Part shown: piece by piece, positions 19,337 through 28,367 of the stretch
How the letters are laid out: each line of letters begins with the position of its first letter
Numbering within the stretch: the first letter of the stretch is position 1
From: Halomonas sp. GT
GTDB taxonomy: Bacteria; Pseudomonadota; Gammaproteobacteria; Pseudomonadales; Halomonadaceae
Length of the DNA stretch: 64,000 bases
NCBI RefSeq assembly: GCF_002082565.1
Contig: NZ_CP020562.1
Span: forward strand, 1,674,001-1,738,000
Direction: 5' to 3'
The notes under the pieces: generated by a model
Seen by the model: the letters and a program-made list of their open reading frames with translations, nothing else
The model's database searches: none
Told to the model about the DNA's origin: nothing
Translations under genes and position numbers: made by a program

Positions 19337-20860
19337 ATGTGCGGTATAGTGGGCCTTCTGGCCAAGCAGGCGGTAAATCAGGGAATCTACGATGCTCTGA
19401 CCGTACTTCAGCATCGGGGCCAGGACGCTGCCGGCATGATGACTTGGAGCGAGGGACGCTTTCTACTGCGCAAGAGTAACGGGTTGGTTCGAGATGTGTT
19501 TCATACCCGCCACATGGCTCGCCTAAAAGGTAACCTTGGTATTGGCCACGTACGTTATCCAACCGCTGGTTCCTCTAGTGAAGCTGAATCTCAGCCGTTT
19601 TATGTCAACTCGCCCTATGGTATTGCGCTGGCTCATAACGGTAACCTGACTAACTCTGAGCAGTTAAAGCAGGAACTTTTCTCGACAGATCTTCGCCACA
19701 TCAATACCAGCTCTGACTCTGAAGTGCTGCTAAACGTATTTGCTCATGAGCTGGGCAAGCAGGGCTTGCACCTAGAAGCTGAGGATATTTTTGATGCCGT
19801 TCGTAGAGTGCACCGGCGCTGCAAAGGCGGCTACGCGGCGGTCGCGATCATTAACGGTTTTGGCATGGTGGCATTTCGGGATCCTCATGGTATTCGTCCA
19901 GTAGTTTTCGGTACTCGCCAAAGTGACGAGGGCCAGGATGTCATGATTGCTTCGGAATCCGTTGCCCTCGATGTAGGCGGCTTTGAGCTGGAGCGTGATC
20001 TTTCGCCTGGTGAGGCGATTTTCGTTGACATGCAGGGACAGATTCACACTCAGGTATGTGCTGATCGTCCTGTGTTGCGCTCCTGTATTTTTGAACATGT
20101 ATATCTGGCGCGCCCCGATTCTATTCTTGATGGTGCCTATGTATACGGCACCCGTATGCAGATGGGGCGCAAACTTGGCGACCGCATTCTCAACGAGTGG
20201 CCTGATCACGATATCGACGTCGTCATTCCGATTCCTGATACGTCACGCACCTCTGCCCTTGAGATGGCACAGCACTTGGGTGTGACCTATCGTGAAGGGT
20301 TCATGAAGAACCGCTATATCGGCCGTACGTTCATCATGCCGGGCCAGACTCAGCGTAAAAAATCGGTACGTCAGAAGTTGAACGCCATTGACGTCGAATT
20401 CAAAGGCAAGAATGTACTGTTGGTAGATGACTCCATTGTGCGCGGAACCACCTGCAAACAGATTATTCAAATGGCACGCGATGCAGGAGCGCGTAAAGTG
20501 TACTTTGCTTCTGCAGCGCCGCCCGTTCGTTACCCCAACGTTTATGGCATTGATATGCCTGCGGCAAAAGAGCTGATCGCCCATGGCCGCACGGAAGAAG
20601 AAGTTGGCCAGTTGATTGGTGCAGATCGAATTTTCTATCAGGATTTAGAAGATTTGAAAGCTGCTTGTCGAGACGTTAACCCCGAAATGGAGGAGTTTGA
20701 TTGCTCTGTTTTCGATGGCAACTACGTCACTGGGGATATTGACGATGCCTATTTGGCAGTGCTTGAAGCGAGCCGTAACGACGCCGCCAAAGATCAAAGT
20801 GCGGGCGACCATGCGCTAGTGGATATGCATAATCAAGATGATGATGATCTTGATGACTAA
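19337..20860 (+). CDS. purF: amidophosphoribosyltransferase
   Basis: A 507-residue first enzyme of purine synthesis that transfers ammonia from glutamine to PRPP. The N-terminal Ntn-hydrolase domain starts MCGIVGLL, with Cys2 as the glutaminase nucleophile. The C-terminal phosphoribosyltransferase domain carries [13 protein letters not shown], the PRPP-binding motif. It ends with an acidic tail. GAGGTAA precedes ATG 19337. The cvpA-purF-metZ order is as in Pseudomonas. Confidence 0.97.
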   Translation: MCGIVGLLAKQAVNQGIYDALTVLQHRGQDAAGMMTWSEGRFLLRKSNGLVRDVFHTRHMARLKGNLGIGHVRYPTAGSSSEAESQPFYVNSPYGIALAHNGNLTNSEQLKQELFSTDLRHINTSSDSEVLLNVFAHELGKQGLHLEAEDIFDAVRRVHRRCKGGYAAVAIINGFGMVAFRDPHGIRPVVFGTRQSDEGQDVMIASESVALDVGGFELERDLSPGEAIFVDMQGQIHTQVCADRPVLRSCIFEHVYLARPDSILDGAYVYGTRMQMGRKLGDRILNEWPDHDIDVVIPIPDTSRTSALEMAQHLGVTYREGFMKNRYIGRTFIMPGQTQRKKSVRQKLNAIDVEFKGKNVLLVDDSIVRGTTCKQIIQMARDAGARKVYFASAAPPVRYPNVYGIDMPAAKELIAHGRTEEEVGQLIGADRIFYQDLEDLKAACRDVNPEMEEFDCSVFDGNYVTGDIDDAYLAVLEASRNDAAKDQSAGDHALVDMHNQDDDDLDD

Positions 20861-20921
20861 GGCCACGTATTGACAGCTCGTCTTACGATTTTATTGACGT
20901 TTTTAAACAAGGTGCTCAGCC

Positions 20922-22121
20922 ATGCATGATGATAGTCACCAGGATGAGTGGTCGCTAGAGACCCTGGCCATTCGTGCGGGCCATCACCGCACGTTTGAGC
21001 AAGAGCATGCCGAGCCCATTTTTCCAACTTCAAGCTTTGTTTACGAAAGCGCGGCTGAAGCTGCACGCAAGTTTGGAGGGCAAGAGCCGGGTAACGTCTA
21101 TTCGCGCTTTACAAACCCTACTGTTCATACCTTCGAGCGCCGTTTGGCGGCGCTTGAAGGTGGCGAGCGATGTGTGGCAACGAGCTCGGGTATGTCGGCC
21201 ATTTTATCGACGGCATTGGCATTGCTAAGTGCTGGCGATGAAATCGTTGCATCGCGTTCTCTGTTTGGTTCTACCGTGAGCTTGTTTGACAAGTACCTGG
21301 GAAAATTTGGCATTTCGACTCGCTATGTAGAGTTGTCTAACGTTTCTGCCTGGGAAGAGGCGATCGGTCCAAATACCAAACTGATGTTTGCTGAAACTCC
21401 TTCTAATCCATTGTCGGAAGTCGCGGATATTCCAGCATTAGCCGAACTTGCTAACCGTAGTGGTGCACTTTTGGCGATTGATAACTGCTTCTTAACACCG
21501 GCACTTCAGCGGCCACTTGCACTTGGAGCCGACTTAGTCATTCATTCCGCAACGAAGTATCTGGATGGCCAGGGCCGTGCTGTGGGTGGAGCGGTTGTTG
21601 GTAAACATGACGTGTTGGAGGAAGTGTTTGGTGTTGTGCGAACCTGCGGGCCTTGCCTTAGTCCCTTTAATGCATGGATTTTCACCAAAGGTCTTGAAAC
21701 CTTATCGTTACGCATGAAAGCGCATTGTGAAAATGCACTGACCCTAGCGCGCTGGCTAGATGAACACCCGGCCGTTAATAAAGTGTATTACAGTGGTTTG
21801 GAAGCCCACCCTCAGCATGCGCTTGCCAAAAAACAGCAGCAAGGGTTTGGTGCCGTGTTGGGTTTTGAAGTGAAAGGAGGGCAGGCGGGAGCCTGGCAAG
21901 TGATTGATGCAACGCGCATGTTGTCCATCACTGGCAATCTAGGGGATGTTAAAACGACGATTACCCATCCGGCTACCACCACCCATGGGCGTCTTTCTGA
22001 TGCGCAGAAAGATGCTGCGGGCATCACGCCAGGGCTGATTCGCGTAGCGGTAGGGTTGGAAAGCCAAGCTGATATTCAGCATGATCTTGCCGCTGGCCTG
22101 GATGCTTTGGCGGCTAGCTGA
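20922..22121 (+). CDS. metZ: O-succinylhomoserine sulfhydrylase
   Basis: A 399-residue Cys/Met-metabolism PLP enzyme. The PLP lysine lies in HSATKYLDGQGR. SRFTNPTVHTFERRLA and SSGMSAIL are family segments. The position directly after purF and overall similarity point to MetZ, which makes homocysteine from O-succinylhomoserine and sulfide. MetB-type cystathionine synthase is the main alternative and cannot be excluded from motifs alone. The gene starts 61 bases after purF and ends at an intrinsic terminator. Confidence 0.9.
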   Translation: MHDDSHQDEWSLETLAIRAGHHRTFEQEHAEPIFPTSSFVYESAAEAARKFGGQEPGNVYSRFTNPTVHTFERRLAALEGGERCVATSSGMSAILSTALALLSAGDEIVASRSLFGSTVSLFDKYLGKFGISTRYVELSNVSAWEEAIGPNTKLMFAETPSNPLSEVADIPALAELANRSGALLAIDNCFLTPALQRPLALGADLVIHSATKYLDGQGRAVGGAVVGKHDVLEEVFGVVRTCGPCLSPFNAWIFTKGLETLSLRMKAHCENALTLARWLDEHPAVNKVYYSGLEAHPQHALAKKQQQGFGAVLGFEVKGGQAGAWQVIDATRMLSITGNLGDVKTTITHPATTTHGRLSDAQKDAAGITPGLIRVAVGLESQADIQHDLAAGLDALAAS

Positions 22122-22146
22122 GCGATTCACATATCGTTTTGATAAT

Positions 22147-22171
22147 CCGGCCATCCATGGCCGGTTTTTTA
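22147..22171 (+). terminator. intrinsic terminator of metZ
   Basis: CCGGCCAT (22147-22154) and ATGGCCGG (22157-22164) form a GC-rich hairpin followed by six T residues. It lies 25 bases past the metZ stop. Confidence 0.9.
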
Positions 22172-22208
22172 TTGCTTGTTTGGCTAACGTTATTGTTTTT
22201 AATACGGC

Positions 22209-22249
22209 TTTTTACGAATGGTTTTTAACAAACGTTTTTTACGAATGGT
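22209..22249 (+). repeat. 14-bp direct repeat upstream of cytochrome b561
   Basis: TTTTTACGAATGGT occurs exactly twice, at 22209-22222 and 22236-22249, 27 bases apart. The copies lie upstream of the -35 box of the next gene, so they could be activator sites or slippage products. Confidence 0.55.
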
Positions 22250-22274
22250 GTGTTCTGCTTTTTTCAGCAGTGTT

Positions 22275-22303
22275 TTGATTAGCAAGACGGTATGCTTTAT
22301 ATA
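22275..22303 (+). promoter_or_regulatory. sigma-70 promoter of cytochrome b561-yceI operon
   Basis: TTGATT at 22275-22280 and TATATA at 22298-22303 are separated by exactly 17 bases, 55 bases before ATG 22359. This is a good housekeeping promoter match. Confidence 0.7.
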
Positions 22304-22358
22304 AGTATGTGCTTACAGCGGGCATGAGCTATCGCTGTTGTAAATGAGGAAATCAAGG

Positions 22359-22913
22359 ATGTGGCGGAACACGCAGAGTGGTTGGGGAGTCATTAGTATT
22401 GCTCTTCACTGGCTAAGTGCACTAACAATTGTAGGGTTGTTTGCTTTAGGTTGGTGGATGACAGATCTTGGCTACTACGATACATGGTATAACCAAGCAC
22501 CGTGGGTGCATCGCTCGATTGGTATTCTGTTGTTAATAGCAACCTTTGCTCGCTTGATATGGCGCGTAATTCAGCCAACGCCTCATGCAGAGGGTGGGCG
22601 CTTTGAACGTCTAGCTGCCCATGCTGGCCACATAATGTTGTATGTCTTGTTATTGTTAGTGCTTGTTAGTGGCTATTTAATTTCTACCGCCAACGGGCGC
22701 GGAATTAATGTATTTGATTGGTTTGAAGTGCCAGCGCTGCTTCACGGGCTTCCTAATCAAGCCAGTCTAGCAGGCGATGTTCACTGGTACAGCGCCCTGG
22801 CTCTTATGGTACTGGCTGCAGGGCACGCGCTAGCCGCTATGAAGCATCATTGGTGGGATCGTCATTCAACACTTGTTCGAATGGTTAATCCTGCTCATGG
22901 CCGTAAGCGATAA
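22359..22913 (+). CDS. cytochrome b561 family protein
   Basis: About 184 residues with four membrane helices. Paired histidines for two b hemes are visible in ALHWLSAL, WVHRSIG, AAHAGH and GDVHWYSALALMVLAAGHALAA. The CybB-type family reduces periplasmic acceptors with quinol electrons. ATG 22359 is preferred over ATG 22344 because AGGA lies 8 bases upstream. The yceI gene follows after 72 bases, a conserved pairing, so the two probably act together. Confidence 0.88.
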   Translation: MWRNTQSGWGVISIALHWLSALTIVGLFALGWWMTDLGYYDTWYNQAPWVHRSIGILLLIATFARLIWRVIQPTPHAEGGRFERLAAHAGHIMLYVLLLLVLVSGYLISTANGRGINVFDWFEVPALLHGLPNQASLAGDVHWYSALALMVLAAGHALAAMKHHWWDRHSTLVRMVNPAHGRKR

Positions 22914-22985
22914 TGGAATTTTTTTGTCCACTGCGCTGATAGTTTGCTCGTAGTGTTTATTAGGAAAATAAAGGAGATTTCCACG

Positions 22986-23570
22986 ATGTTAAAGAAAACC
23001 GCTTTTGCTACTGCAATTGCCGCCGCTTCGCTAGCGACGTTCAGCCAAGCGCAAGCAGCAGAATATCAAATTGATACTGAAGGCCAGCACGCCTTTGTTC
23101 AATTCAAAATAAACCATCTCGGCTTTTCCTATATTCTGGGTACTTTCGAAGAGTTTGACGGTCAATTCTCTTATGACCCAGAAGATTTAGAAGCCTCTTC
23201 TGTAGAAATGGAAGTGCAGGTGAGTAGCCTAAACACTAATCATGCAGAGCGTGATCGTCATTTCTTGAGTAGCGATTTTCTTGACGCTGATGAATACCCC
23301 ACGGCAACTTTCACTTCAACAGGTTTTGAATCAACCGGTGAAAATGAAGGTGTCGTAACCGGTGAGCTAACGCTTCATGGAGAGACACAGGAAATTGAAA
23401 TGCCTGTTACCTTGATGGGCGAAGGTGATGACCCCTGGGGCAATTACCGTGCAGGTTTTGAAGGCAGCACCATGTTGACGCTGGGTGATTTCGGCATTGA
23501 TATGAGCGATTTCCCAGAAACGATGCACGAACTGGAACTTTACGTGACCTTTGAAGGCATTCGTCAGTAA
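22986..23570 (+). CDS. YceI family periplasmic lipid-binding protein
   Basis: A 194-residue secreted protein. The signal peptide (1-24) ends at QAQA. The mature part is a lipocalin-like YceI barrel with VQFKINHLGFSYILGTF, FDGQFSYDPEDLEAS and a DFLDADEYPTATFTS segment. Relatives bind polyisoprenoids such as ubiquinone-8. Start ATG 22986 is preceded by AAGGAG. It is paired with cytochrome b561, suggesting a role in quinone handling or redox stress, and ends at a strong terminator. Confidence 0.92.
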   Translation: MLKKTAFATAIAAASLATFSQAQAAEYQIDTEGQHAFVQFKINHLGFSYILGTFEEFDGQFSYDPEDLEASSVEMEVQVSSLNTNHAERDRHFLSSDFLDADEYPTATFTSTGFESTGENEGVVTGELTLHGETQEIEMPVTLMGEGDDPWGNYRAGFEGSTMLTLGDFGIDMSDFPETMHELELYVTFEGIRQ

Positions 23571-23584
23571 GCGAAAGTAAGCAG

Positions 23585-23623
23585 AAAGCGCCATCACCCT
23601 TGTCTGGGTGATGGCGCTTTTGC
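23585..23623 (+). terminator. intrinsic terminator of yceI
   Basis: A 15-bp perfect stem (23585-23599 with 23606-23620), a 6-base loop and a T-rich end lie 15 bases past the yceI stop. Confidence 0.92.
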
Positions 23624-23717
23624 GTTCGGCGCCACATCTAACTTACATCTCGCACGGTGTAAGCCGTCTGAACTACGAAGCGTTTATCGTTACCCACTCT
23701 GTTTTGAGGAGTTTTCT

Positions 23718-25067
23718 TTGGCAGCGGTCGTTATGCAGCAACGCGAGTTGGCGATAACCTTATGGCGTCAAACGTGGCCGATGGCCATTGGCGTGTTGGC
23801 GCTATTGGGTTTCCAGCTTGTAGATAGTGCTTTTATTGCCCGTTTGGGAACAGCGCCCTTGGCCGCTCAGTCATTCACCTTTCCTTTATCATTTCTGATT
23901 ATTGGTATTCAGGTGGGAATGGGGATCGCGATTGCAGCGCTTATTTCCCGCGCCCTAGGGGCTGGAGAAGAGGGGAGGGCGAAGCGGTTAAGTAGCCTAG
24001 TGCTAATTGCCGGTGGGCTTGTCATTGGCCTACTAGTCGTATTGCTCTGGTTTCTTCAAGTGCCCATATTTAGGCTATTAGGTGCCGATGATACGGCGCT
24101 GGTCTATATTCACGCTTACTGGGGACCACAGCTATTTTCGGCTTGGCTAGGCGCACTGCTCTATTTTGTCTATAGCGTATTTCGTGCCCATGGCGATACA
24201 CGGCTGCCAGGTAAGATGATGGTGCTTAGCAGTCTTATCAACCTGGGGCTGGATCCGCTGTTTATTTTTGGCGTCGGTTCTTGGCAAGGGTGGGGATTGC
24301 CAGGTGCAGCTTGGGCGACCGCCATCGCTTTTTCTGTCGGGCTTTTATTTAGCAGCATCAAGCTAAAGCGTCGGCAATGGACGATGACTACCGCGCTATG
24401 GCAGGAAGCCGGGCGCTCGTGGCGGCTCTTTACCGGTATTGCTGCTCCCGCTATGGTTAGCCAGCTGATGCCGCCACTGGCGGCAATGTTGGCAATCGCG
24501 GCTGTTGCTGGCTTGGGGGATACCCAGGTAGCGGCCTGGGGGCTTGCAAGCCGCCTTGAAACGGTTTCGCTGATGGTGATTTTAGCGATGACGATGTCAC
24601 TACCACCTTGGCTTGGCCGTTGCTATGGGGCGGGCGACTGGGGACAGATTCAGCAGTTGATGCGCTTGGCAGTGAATGTCGCGTTGATATGGCAGCTCAG
24701 CCTGGGGCTGTTACTGGCGCTGGCTTCTCCCTGGGTGGCTATGGTGTTAGCTGGAAACCAGGAGGTGCAAAGTGAACTCGCGCTTCTAATTCGTTTTTTG
24801 TTGCCAAGTTATGCCGCATTGGGTGTGTGTATGCTGGTGGTATCTGCAGGTAACGCTCTCGGCTGGCCCCTTAGGGCGATGTTGCTTTCGAGTGCACGAT
24901 TGTTTATTTGCTATCTACCTTGCTTATGGTTGGGTGCGCAGTTGTTTGGATGGACAGGCTTAGCCGCTGGCGCAGCAGTGGGTAATGTGTTGGCAGGCAT
25001 TGTTGCTTGGATAGTGCTCAAGCGCATTTTATCCCGCCCGCATCGGCAGGCGGGGTTCAGCAAATAA
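23718..25067 (+). CDS. MATE family efflux transporter
   Basis: A 449-residue inner-membrane protein with about 12 helices in two halves. It belongs to the MatE/DinF superfamily of cation-coupled multidrug exporters (LWRQTWPMAIGVLALLGFQLVDSAFIARLG at the start, split here by its helix boundary). TTG 23718 is the likely start: GAGGAG lies 6 bases upstream and the next ATG (23733) has no ribosome site. It converges on the NCS2 permease gene with only 6 bases between stops. The substrate is unknown. Confidence 0.88.
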   Translation: MAAVVMQQRELAITLWRQTWPMAIGVLALLGFQLVDSAFIARLGTAPLAAQSFTFPLSFLIIGIQVGMGIAIAALISRALGAGEEGRAKRLSSLVLIAGGLVIGLLVVLLWFLQVPIFRLLGADDTALVYIHAYWGPQLFSAWLGALLYFVYSVFRAHGDTRLPGKMMVLSSLINLGLDPLFIFGVGSWQGWGLPGAAWATAIAFSVGLLFSSIKLKRRQWTMTTALWQEAGRSWRLFTGIAAPAMVSQLMPPLAAMLAIAAVAGLGDTQVAAWGLASRLETVSLMVILAMTMSLPPWLGRCYGAGDWGQIQQLMRLAVNVALIWQLSLGLLLALASPWVAMVLAGNQEVQSELALLIRFLLPSYAALGVCMLVVSAGNALGWPLRAMLLSSARLFICYLPCLWLGAQLFGWTGLAAGAAVGNVLAGIVAWIVLKRILSRPHRQAGFSK

Positions 25068-25073
25068 TGTAAT

Positions 25074-26558
25074 TTAGTGCTTCTTAGGGGCTTCCTGGAA
25101 CGAGAAGTACATAAATAGTAATGCCATGCCCAAGTAACCCATGACAAATTCAGGCGCCGCGTTAAAGGCCAGTTTTGGAGCGTGCATCAGTCCTACAAAC
25201 GAGAAGCCTGCCGCAATGGCGGCAAATGCGGCTGCGCGCCGGAACTGATGGTCAATCACCGACACTGTCATTGCCCCTAAGAAGATGGCCATAAACATCG
25301 CACCTTGCCCCATGACAACAATGGCACTTGAAATATCGCTGACGACTTCACCAGCGCCTCGGTTAAAACGTGTCATCACGTAGTTGGCAAAGTAAGGGAG
25401 CATCGCCAGAGCAATCGCTGGGTAGTAGCGGGTATCGTTGGCTTGAAACGCAGTAGCAATCATCGACATGCCCACAAATACTAAGATAGGGGCCACTACC
25501 GAGACCGGAATAATGGCCGCTAAGGCAGCGATAAGGCCAAACATGGTGGCGAGCGCATAAACAGCACCGTTCAAAATACTGTAGCCTCGTCCTGCGCCCA
25601 TCCATTTCGCACCTACCGTTGCGATATAAACAGTTGTCGGGAATACGCCGCCAAACAGCGCACCGATCATCGTGCCTGCCCCGTCAACTGCTTGACACTC
25701 ACGCACATCGTATTTATCGCCAGCTGCTTCCATTGCTTCCACATTATTCATGGTTTCAATAGCGTTGTAGAGAGTGATGGGTAGCACGACGGTAAGTACG
25801 GCTAACATGCCGGTAAACAACAATCCTAGGCCTTCATACCATGCCAGATTGGGTAGCAAAGGGTAAAAGCCTAGGTGGGTAAATGCATCGCTGAAACGTT
25901 CGCTGCCTGCATCGCCAATCAAGTACGCCATTGCGGTTCCAACCACAATGGCAAATAGCGATGTCGGTAGCTTAAACGGCATGCTGACGCGTGCCACAAG
26001 ACCAACAATGATAATGCCGAGCACCAGAAGTCCGATGATAGGCATTTCCAAGGTTTTAAACAGCATCTCACCGGCAATAAAGGTCAGTGCGACGCCAGCC
26101 ACAGCACCCAACATGGCAGCCCGCGGCAAGTGATACTGCACCCAGCGGCCAATAATGCTAATCAAAGCTTCTATTGCGCCACTAATAAAACAGGCGGCGA
26201 CGGCAACTTTCCAGGCTAATTCGGCATCACCCGTTAACTGTTTGGCAGGAAGCAATACGCCGAATAGAAACACAAACATGACCGGGGTAGAGATGCCGTA
26301 GGAGAGCGCGGTGACATCACTGCGGTTTTCCTTTCGTGCAAGTCTAGCGGCACTCCATGCGTAATAAAAATTGCCTGCCATGACTGCCACTGCAGCGCCA
26401 GGCAACACTTGGCCATAAACAATAGAGGTGGGGAATCCCATGCCCAGCATGGTGATCGCAATAATGACAAAGTTGGCAATATTGTTTTGAAACAGCGCGA
26501 AGAACGCGTCGGTATCTTCTTTCTTGTACCACGGATAGTGAGTGCCGGCAGCCGCCAT
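25074..26558 (-). CDS. NCS2 family nucleobase permease
   Basis: A 494-residue protein with 12-14 membrane helices. The pattern of two SLC26/NCS2-type halves is visible, with TALSYGISTPVMF and a central TLYNAIETMNNVEAMEAAGDKY motif followed by GALFGGVFPTTVYI. These match the AzgA/UraA superfamily (xanthine, uracil or other purines). The substrate is not resolved by motif. It begins at ATG 26558 with AAGAGG upstream. A RutR-like palindrome lies about 60 bases upstream. Confidence 0.82.
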   Translation of the reverse strand: MAAAGTHYPWYKKEDTDAFFALFQNNIANFVIIAITMLGMGFPTSIVYGQVLPGAAVAVMAGNFYYAWSAARLARKENRSDVTALSYGISTPVMFVFLFGVLLPAKQLTGDAELAWKVAVAACFISGAIEALISIIGRWVQYHLPRAAMLGAVAGVALTFIAGEMLFKTLEMPIIGLLVLGIIIVGLVARVSMPFKLPTSLFAIVVGTAMAYLIGDAGSERFSDAFTHLGFYPLLPNLAWYEGLGLLFTGMLAVLTVVLPITLYNAIETMNNVEAMEAAGDKYDVRECQAVDGAGTMIGALFGGVFPTTVYIATVGAKWMGAGRGYSILNGAVYALATMFGLIAALAAIIPVSVVAPILVFVGMSMIATAFQANDTRYYPAIALAMLPYFANYVMTRFNRGAGEVVSDISSAIVVMGQGAMFMAIFLGAMTVSVIDHQFRRAAAFAAIAAGFSFVGLMHAPKLAFNAAPEFVMGYLGMALLFMYFSFQEAPKKH

Positions 26559-26616
26559 GTTAGGCCTCTTAGTTATGGTGTGTTGTATACAAGGCTATGC
26601 TGAGTGTGCCGAAGGT

Positions 26617-26632
26617 TTGACTGATCGGTCAA
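26617..26632 (-). promoter_or_regulatory. RutR-like palindromic operator upstream of NCS2 permease
   Basis: Read on the minus strand, this is TTGACCGATCAGTCAA, with half-sites TTGAC and GTCAA. It resembles the RutR operator consensus as I recall it, TTGACCA-N2-TGGTCAA. A similar sequence lies before the AzgA-type permease (45069-45084). Binding is inferred. An additional palindrome, TTGTATACAA, lies at 26583-26592. Confidence 0.5.
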
Positions 26633-26743
26633 GCATTGCGTTGTAGCAGACGCCGCACGGGCGCCCCAGGCTCTGGCGGCAAGCGCGCAATTGTACATAA
26701 CAATCGCTTGTATGTTCAGTTGCTTATCTTCAACTCATCTACA

Positions 26744-26774
26744 AAAACGCCCAGGCAAATTGCCTGGGCGTTTT
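26744..26774 (-). terminator. intrinsic terminator of aromatic aminotransferase operon
   Basis: AAAACGCCCAGGCAA and its complement (26744-26758, 26760-26774) form a long hairpin with A- and T-runs on both sides. It lies just past the minus-strand aminotransferase and could work in both directions. Confidence 0.9.
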
Positions 26775-26808
26775 AGCAGTTGTTACTACCGTTACCAACA
26801 AATTGGCG

Positions 26809-27999
26809 TTATTCGTTAACCGCAGCGATGGCCTTAGCGAGGTAAGGTAAATTCTCGTGCGAGAATCCTGCAACGTTGGCACGGCCAGAGCGCACCATGT
26901 AAATACCGAACTCATCACGTAGGCGGTCTACTTGCTCCGGTGTTAAGCCGGTGTAAGAGAACATGCCGCGCTGCTCTGCAACGCATGCGTACTTATCATC
27001 AAGGCCGTAAGGTTTAAGGGCCTCAACGAAATCACGACGCAGCGTATTAATGCGATCCCGCATTTCGGTTAGCTCTTCACGCCACATTGCAGACAGCTCA
27101 GCGTCGTGGAGAATTTCACTAACAATCGCACCGCCATGGGCGGGCGGATTAGAATAGTTCTCACGGGCAACAATAGCTGCTTGAGAGCGAACGTTTTCCA
27201 TTTGCTCAGCGTCTTTTGCAATTAGGATTAAGCAGCCAGTGCGTTCGCAGTAAATACCAAAGTTCTTCGAGCAGGAACTCGTGATGATGACTTCATCAAG
27301 GTTCTCGGCCAGTAGACGAACACCATAGGCATCTTCGTCCAACCCTTCACCGAACCCTTGATAAGCGAAATCAACCAATGGCAGCAGTTTACGCTCGCTC
27401 AGTACCGCCATTACTTCATTCCACTGATCTTTAGAGAGATCAAAGCCCGTCGGGTTGTGGCAGCAGGCGTGTAGCACCACAACGTCGCCTTCAGGAATTT
27501 TTTTCAGCGCTGCTAACATGCCGTTGAAATCAAGGCGGTTGTCAGCATCAACGTAAGGATATTTATGAAGTTCGATGCCTGCCGCGGTGAAAATACCGTG
27601 ATGATTTGGCCAAGTAGGATCGCTGACCCAGATTCCTTTTCCAGGAAGCTGGTGAGCAATAAAGTCAGCGGCTAAGCGCAGTGCACCTGTTCCACCGGGA
27701 GACTGAGTAGCGCTCGCGCGGTTGGCTTTCAATACGGAAGAATCCGCACCTAATACCATAGGCAGCACAGCATCACCGTAAGCAGGGGCACCATGAGAGC
27801 CAATATAGGTCTTGGTGGTTTCATTCTTGAGCAGGCGAGCTTCTGCTTCCTTGACAGCACGCATGACCGGCGTATTGCCTTGTGCATCGCGGTAAACGCC
27901 AACCCCTAAATCGACTTTCTGCGGATTGGTGTCTTTTTTGAAAGCTTCGATCAGCCCGAGAATGGCATCTCCTGGGACTCGCTCAATTTGCTCAAACAT
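26809..27999 (-). CDS. tyrB: aromatic amino acid aminotransferase
   Basis: A 396-residue class I aminotransferase. The PLP lysine lies in SSCSKNFGIYCERTG, and the substrate arginine near VRSGRANVAG. It resembles TyrB/PhhC and AspC of E. coli; because it follows phhB, the aromatic role (PhhC of Pseudomonas, Tyr to hydroxyphenylpyruvate) is favoured. The phhB stop abuts its ATG directly, so translation is coupled. The gene ends at a strong terminator. AspC-type activity is the alternative. Confidence 0.88.
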   Translation of the reverse strand: MFEQIERVPGDAILGLIEAFKKDTNPQKVDLGVGVYRDAQGNTPVMRAVKEAEARLLKNETTKTYIGSHGAPAYGDAVLPMVLGADSSVLKANRASATQSPGGTGALRLAADFIAHQLPGKGIWVSDPTWPNHHGIFTAAGIELHKYPYVDADNRLDFNGMLAALKKIPEGDVVVLHACCHNPTGFDLSKDQWNEVMAVLSERKLLPLVDFAYQGFGEGLDEDAYGVRLLAENLDEVIITSSCSKNFGIYCERTGCLILIAKDAEQMENVRSQAAIVARENYSNPPAHGGAIVSEILHDAELSAMWREELTEMRDRINTLRRDFVEALKPYGLDDKYACVAEQRGMFSYTGLTPEQVDRLRDEFGIYMVRSGRANVAGFSHENLPYLAKAIAAVNE

Positions 28000-28338
28000 T
28001 TATTCGGCTACCTCGTCGGTTCTGGCGGCAAGAATGAAATCATTAAGATGCAGGCCCTTTATTGCATGGGACCACCACGTGACGGTGGTTTTACCCCACT
28101 CAGTAACAATGACAGGGTGGTGCCCAGCCTGCTCTGCTAAGTCGCCGACGCGCTGGGTAAATGCCAGGGCATCAGCAAAGTTGCGAAACGTAAACTGTCT
28201 CGTCAGCTTCATGATGCCATCGTGATCAACAATCTGCCACTCTGAAAGCGCTTCTAGATGGGGTTGGCATGCGCTATAAGTTAGCGGTATGGCATTGCTA
28301 CTGCAGGGTTCACAGGTGGTTTGAGCAAGGGTTGTCAT
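28000..28338 (-). CDS. phhB: 4a-hydroxytetrahydrobiopterin dehydratase
   Basis: A 112-residue pterin-4a-carbinolamine dehydratase that recycles the pterin cofactor of phenylalanine hydroxylase. The active-site EQAGHHPVIVTEW and a TWWSHAIKGLH segment are present. An unusual N-terminal segment (TCEPCSSNA) contains two cysteines. ATG 28338 follows an excellent AAAGGAGG site. The gene lies between a GGDEF gene and the aminotransferase; the phenylalanine hydroxylase phhA is not in the window. Confidence 0.93.
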   Translation of the reverse strand: MTTLAQTTCEPCSSNAIPLTYSACQPHLEALSEWQIVDHDGIMKLTRQFTFRNFADALAFTQRVGDLAEQAGHHPVIVTEWGKTTVTWWSHAIKGLHLNDFILAARTDEVAE

Positions 28339-28367
28339 ATGTTGCCTCCTTTTTAATATTGCTCTTA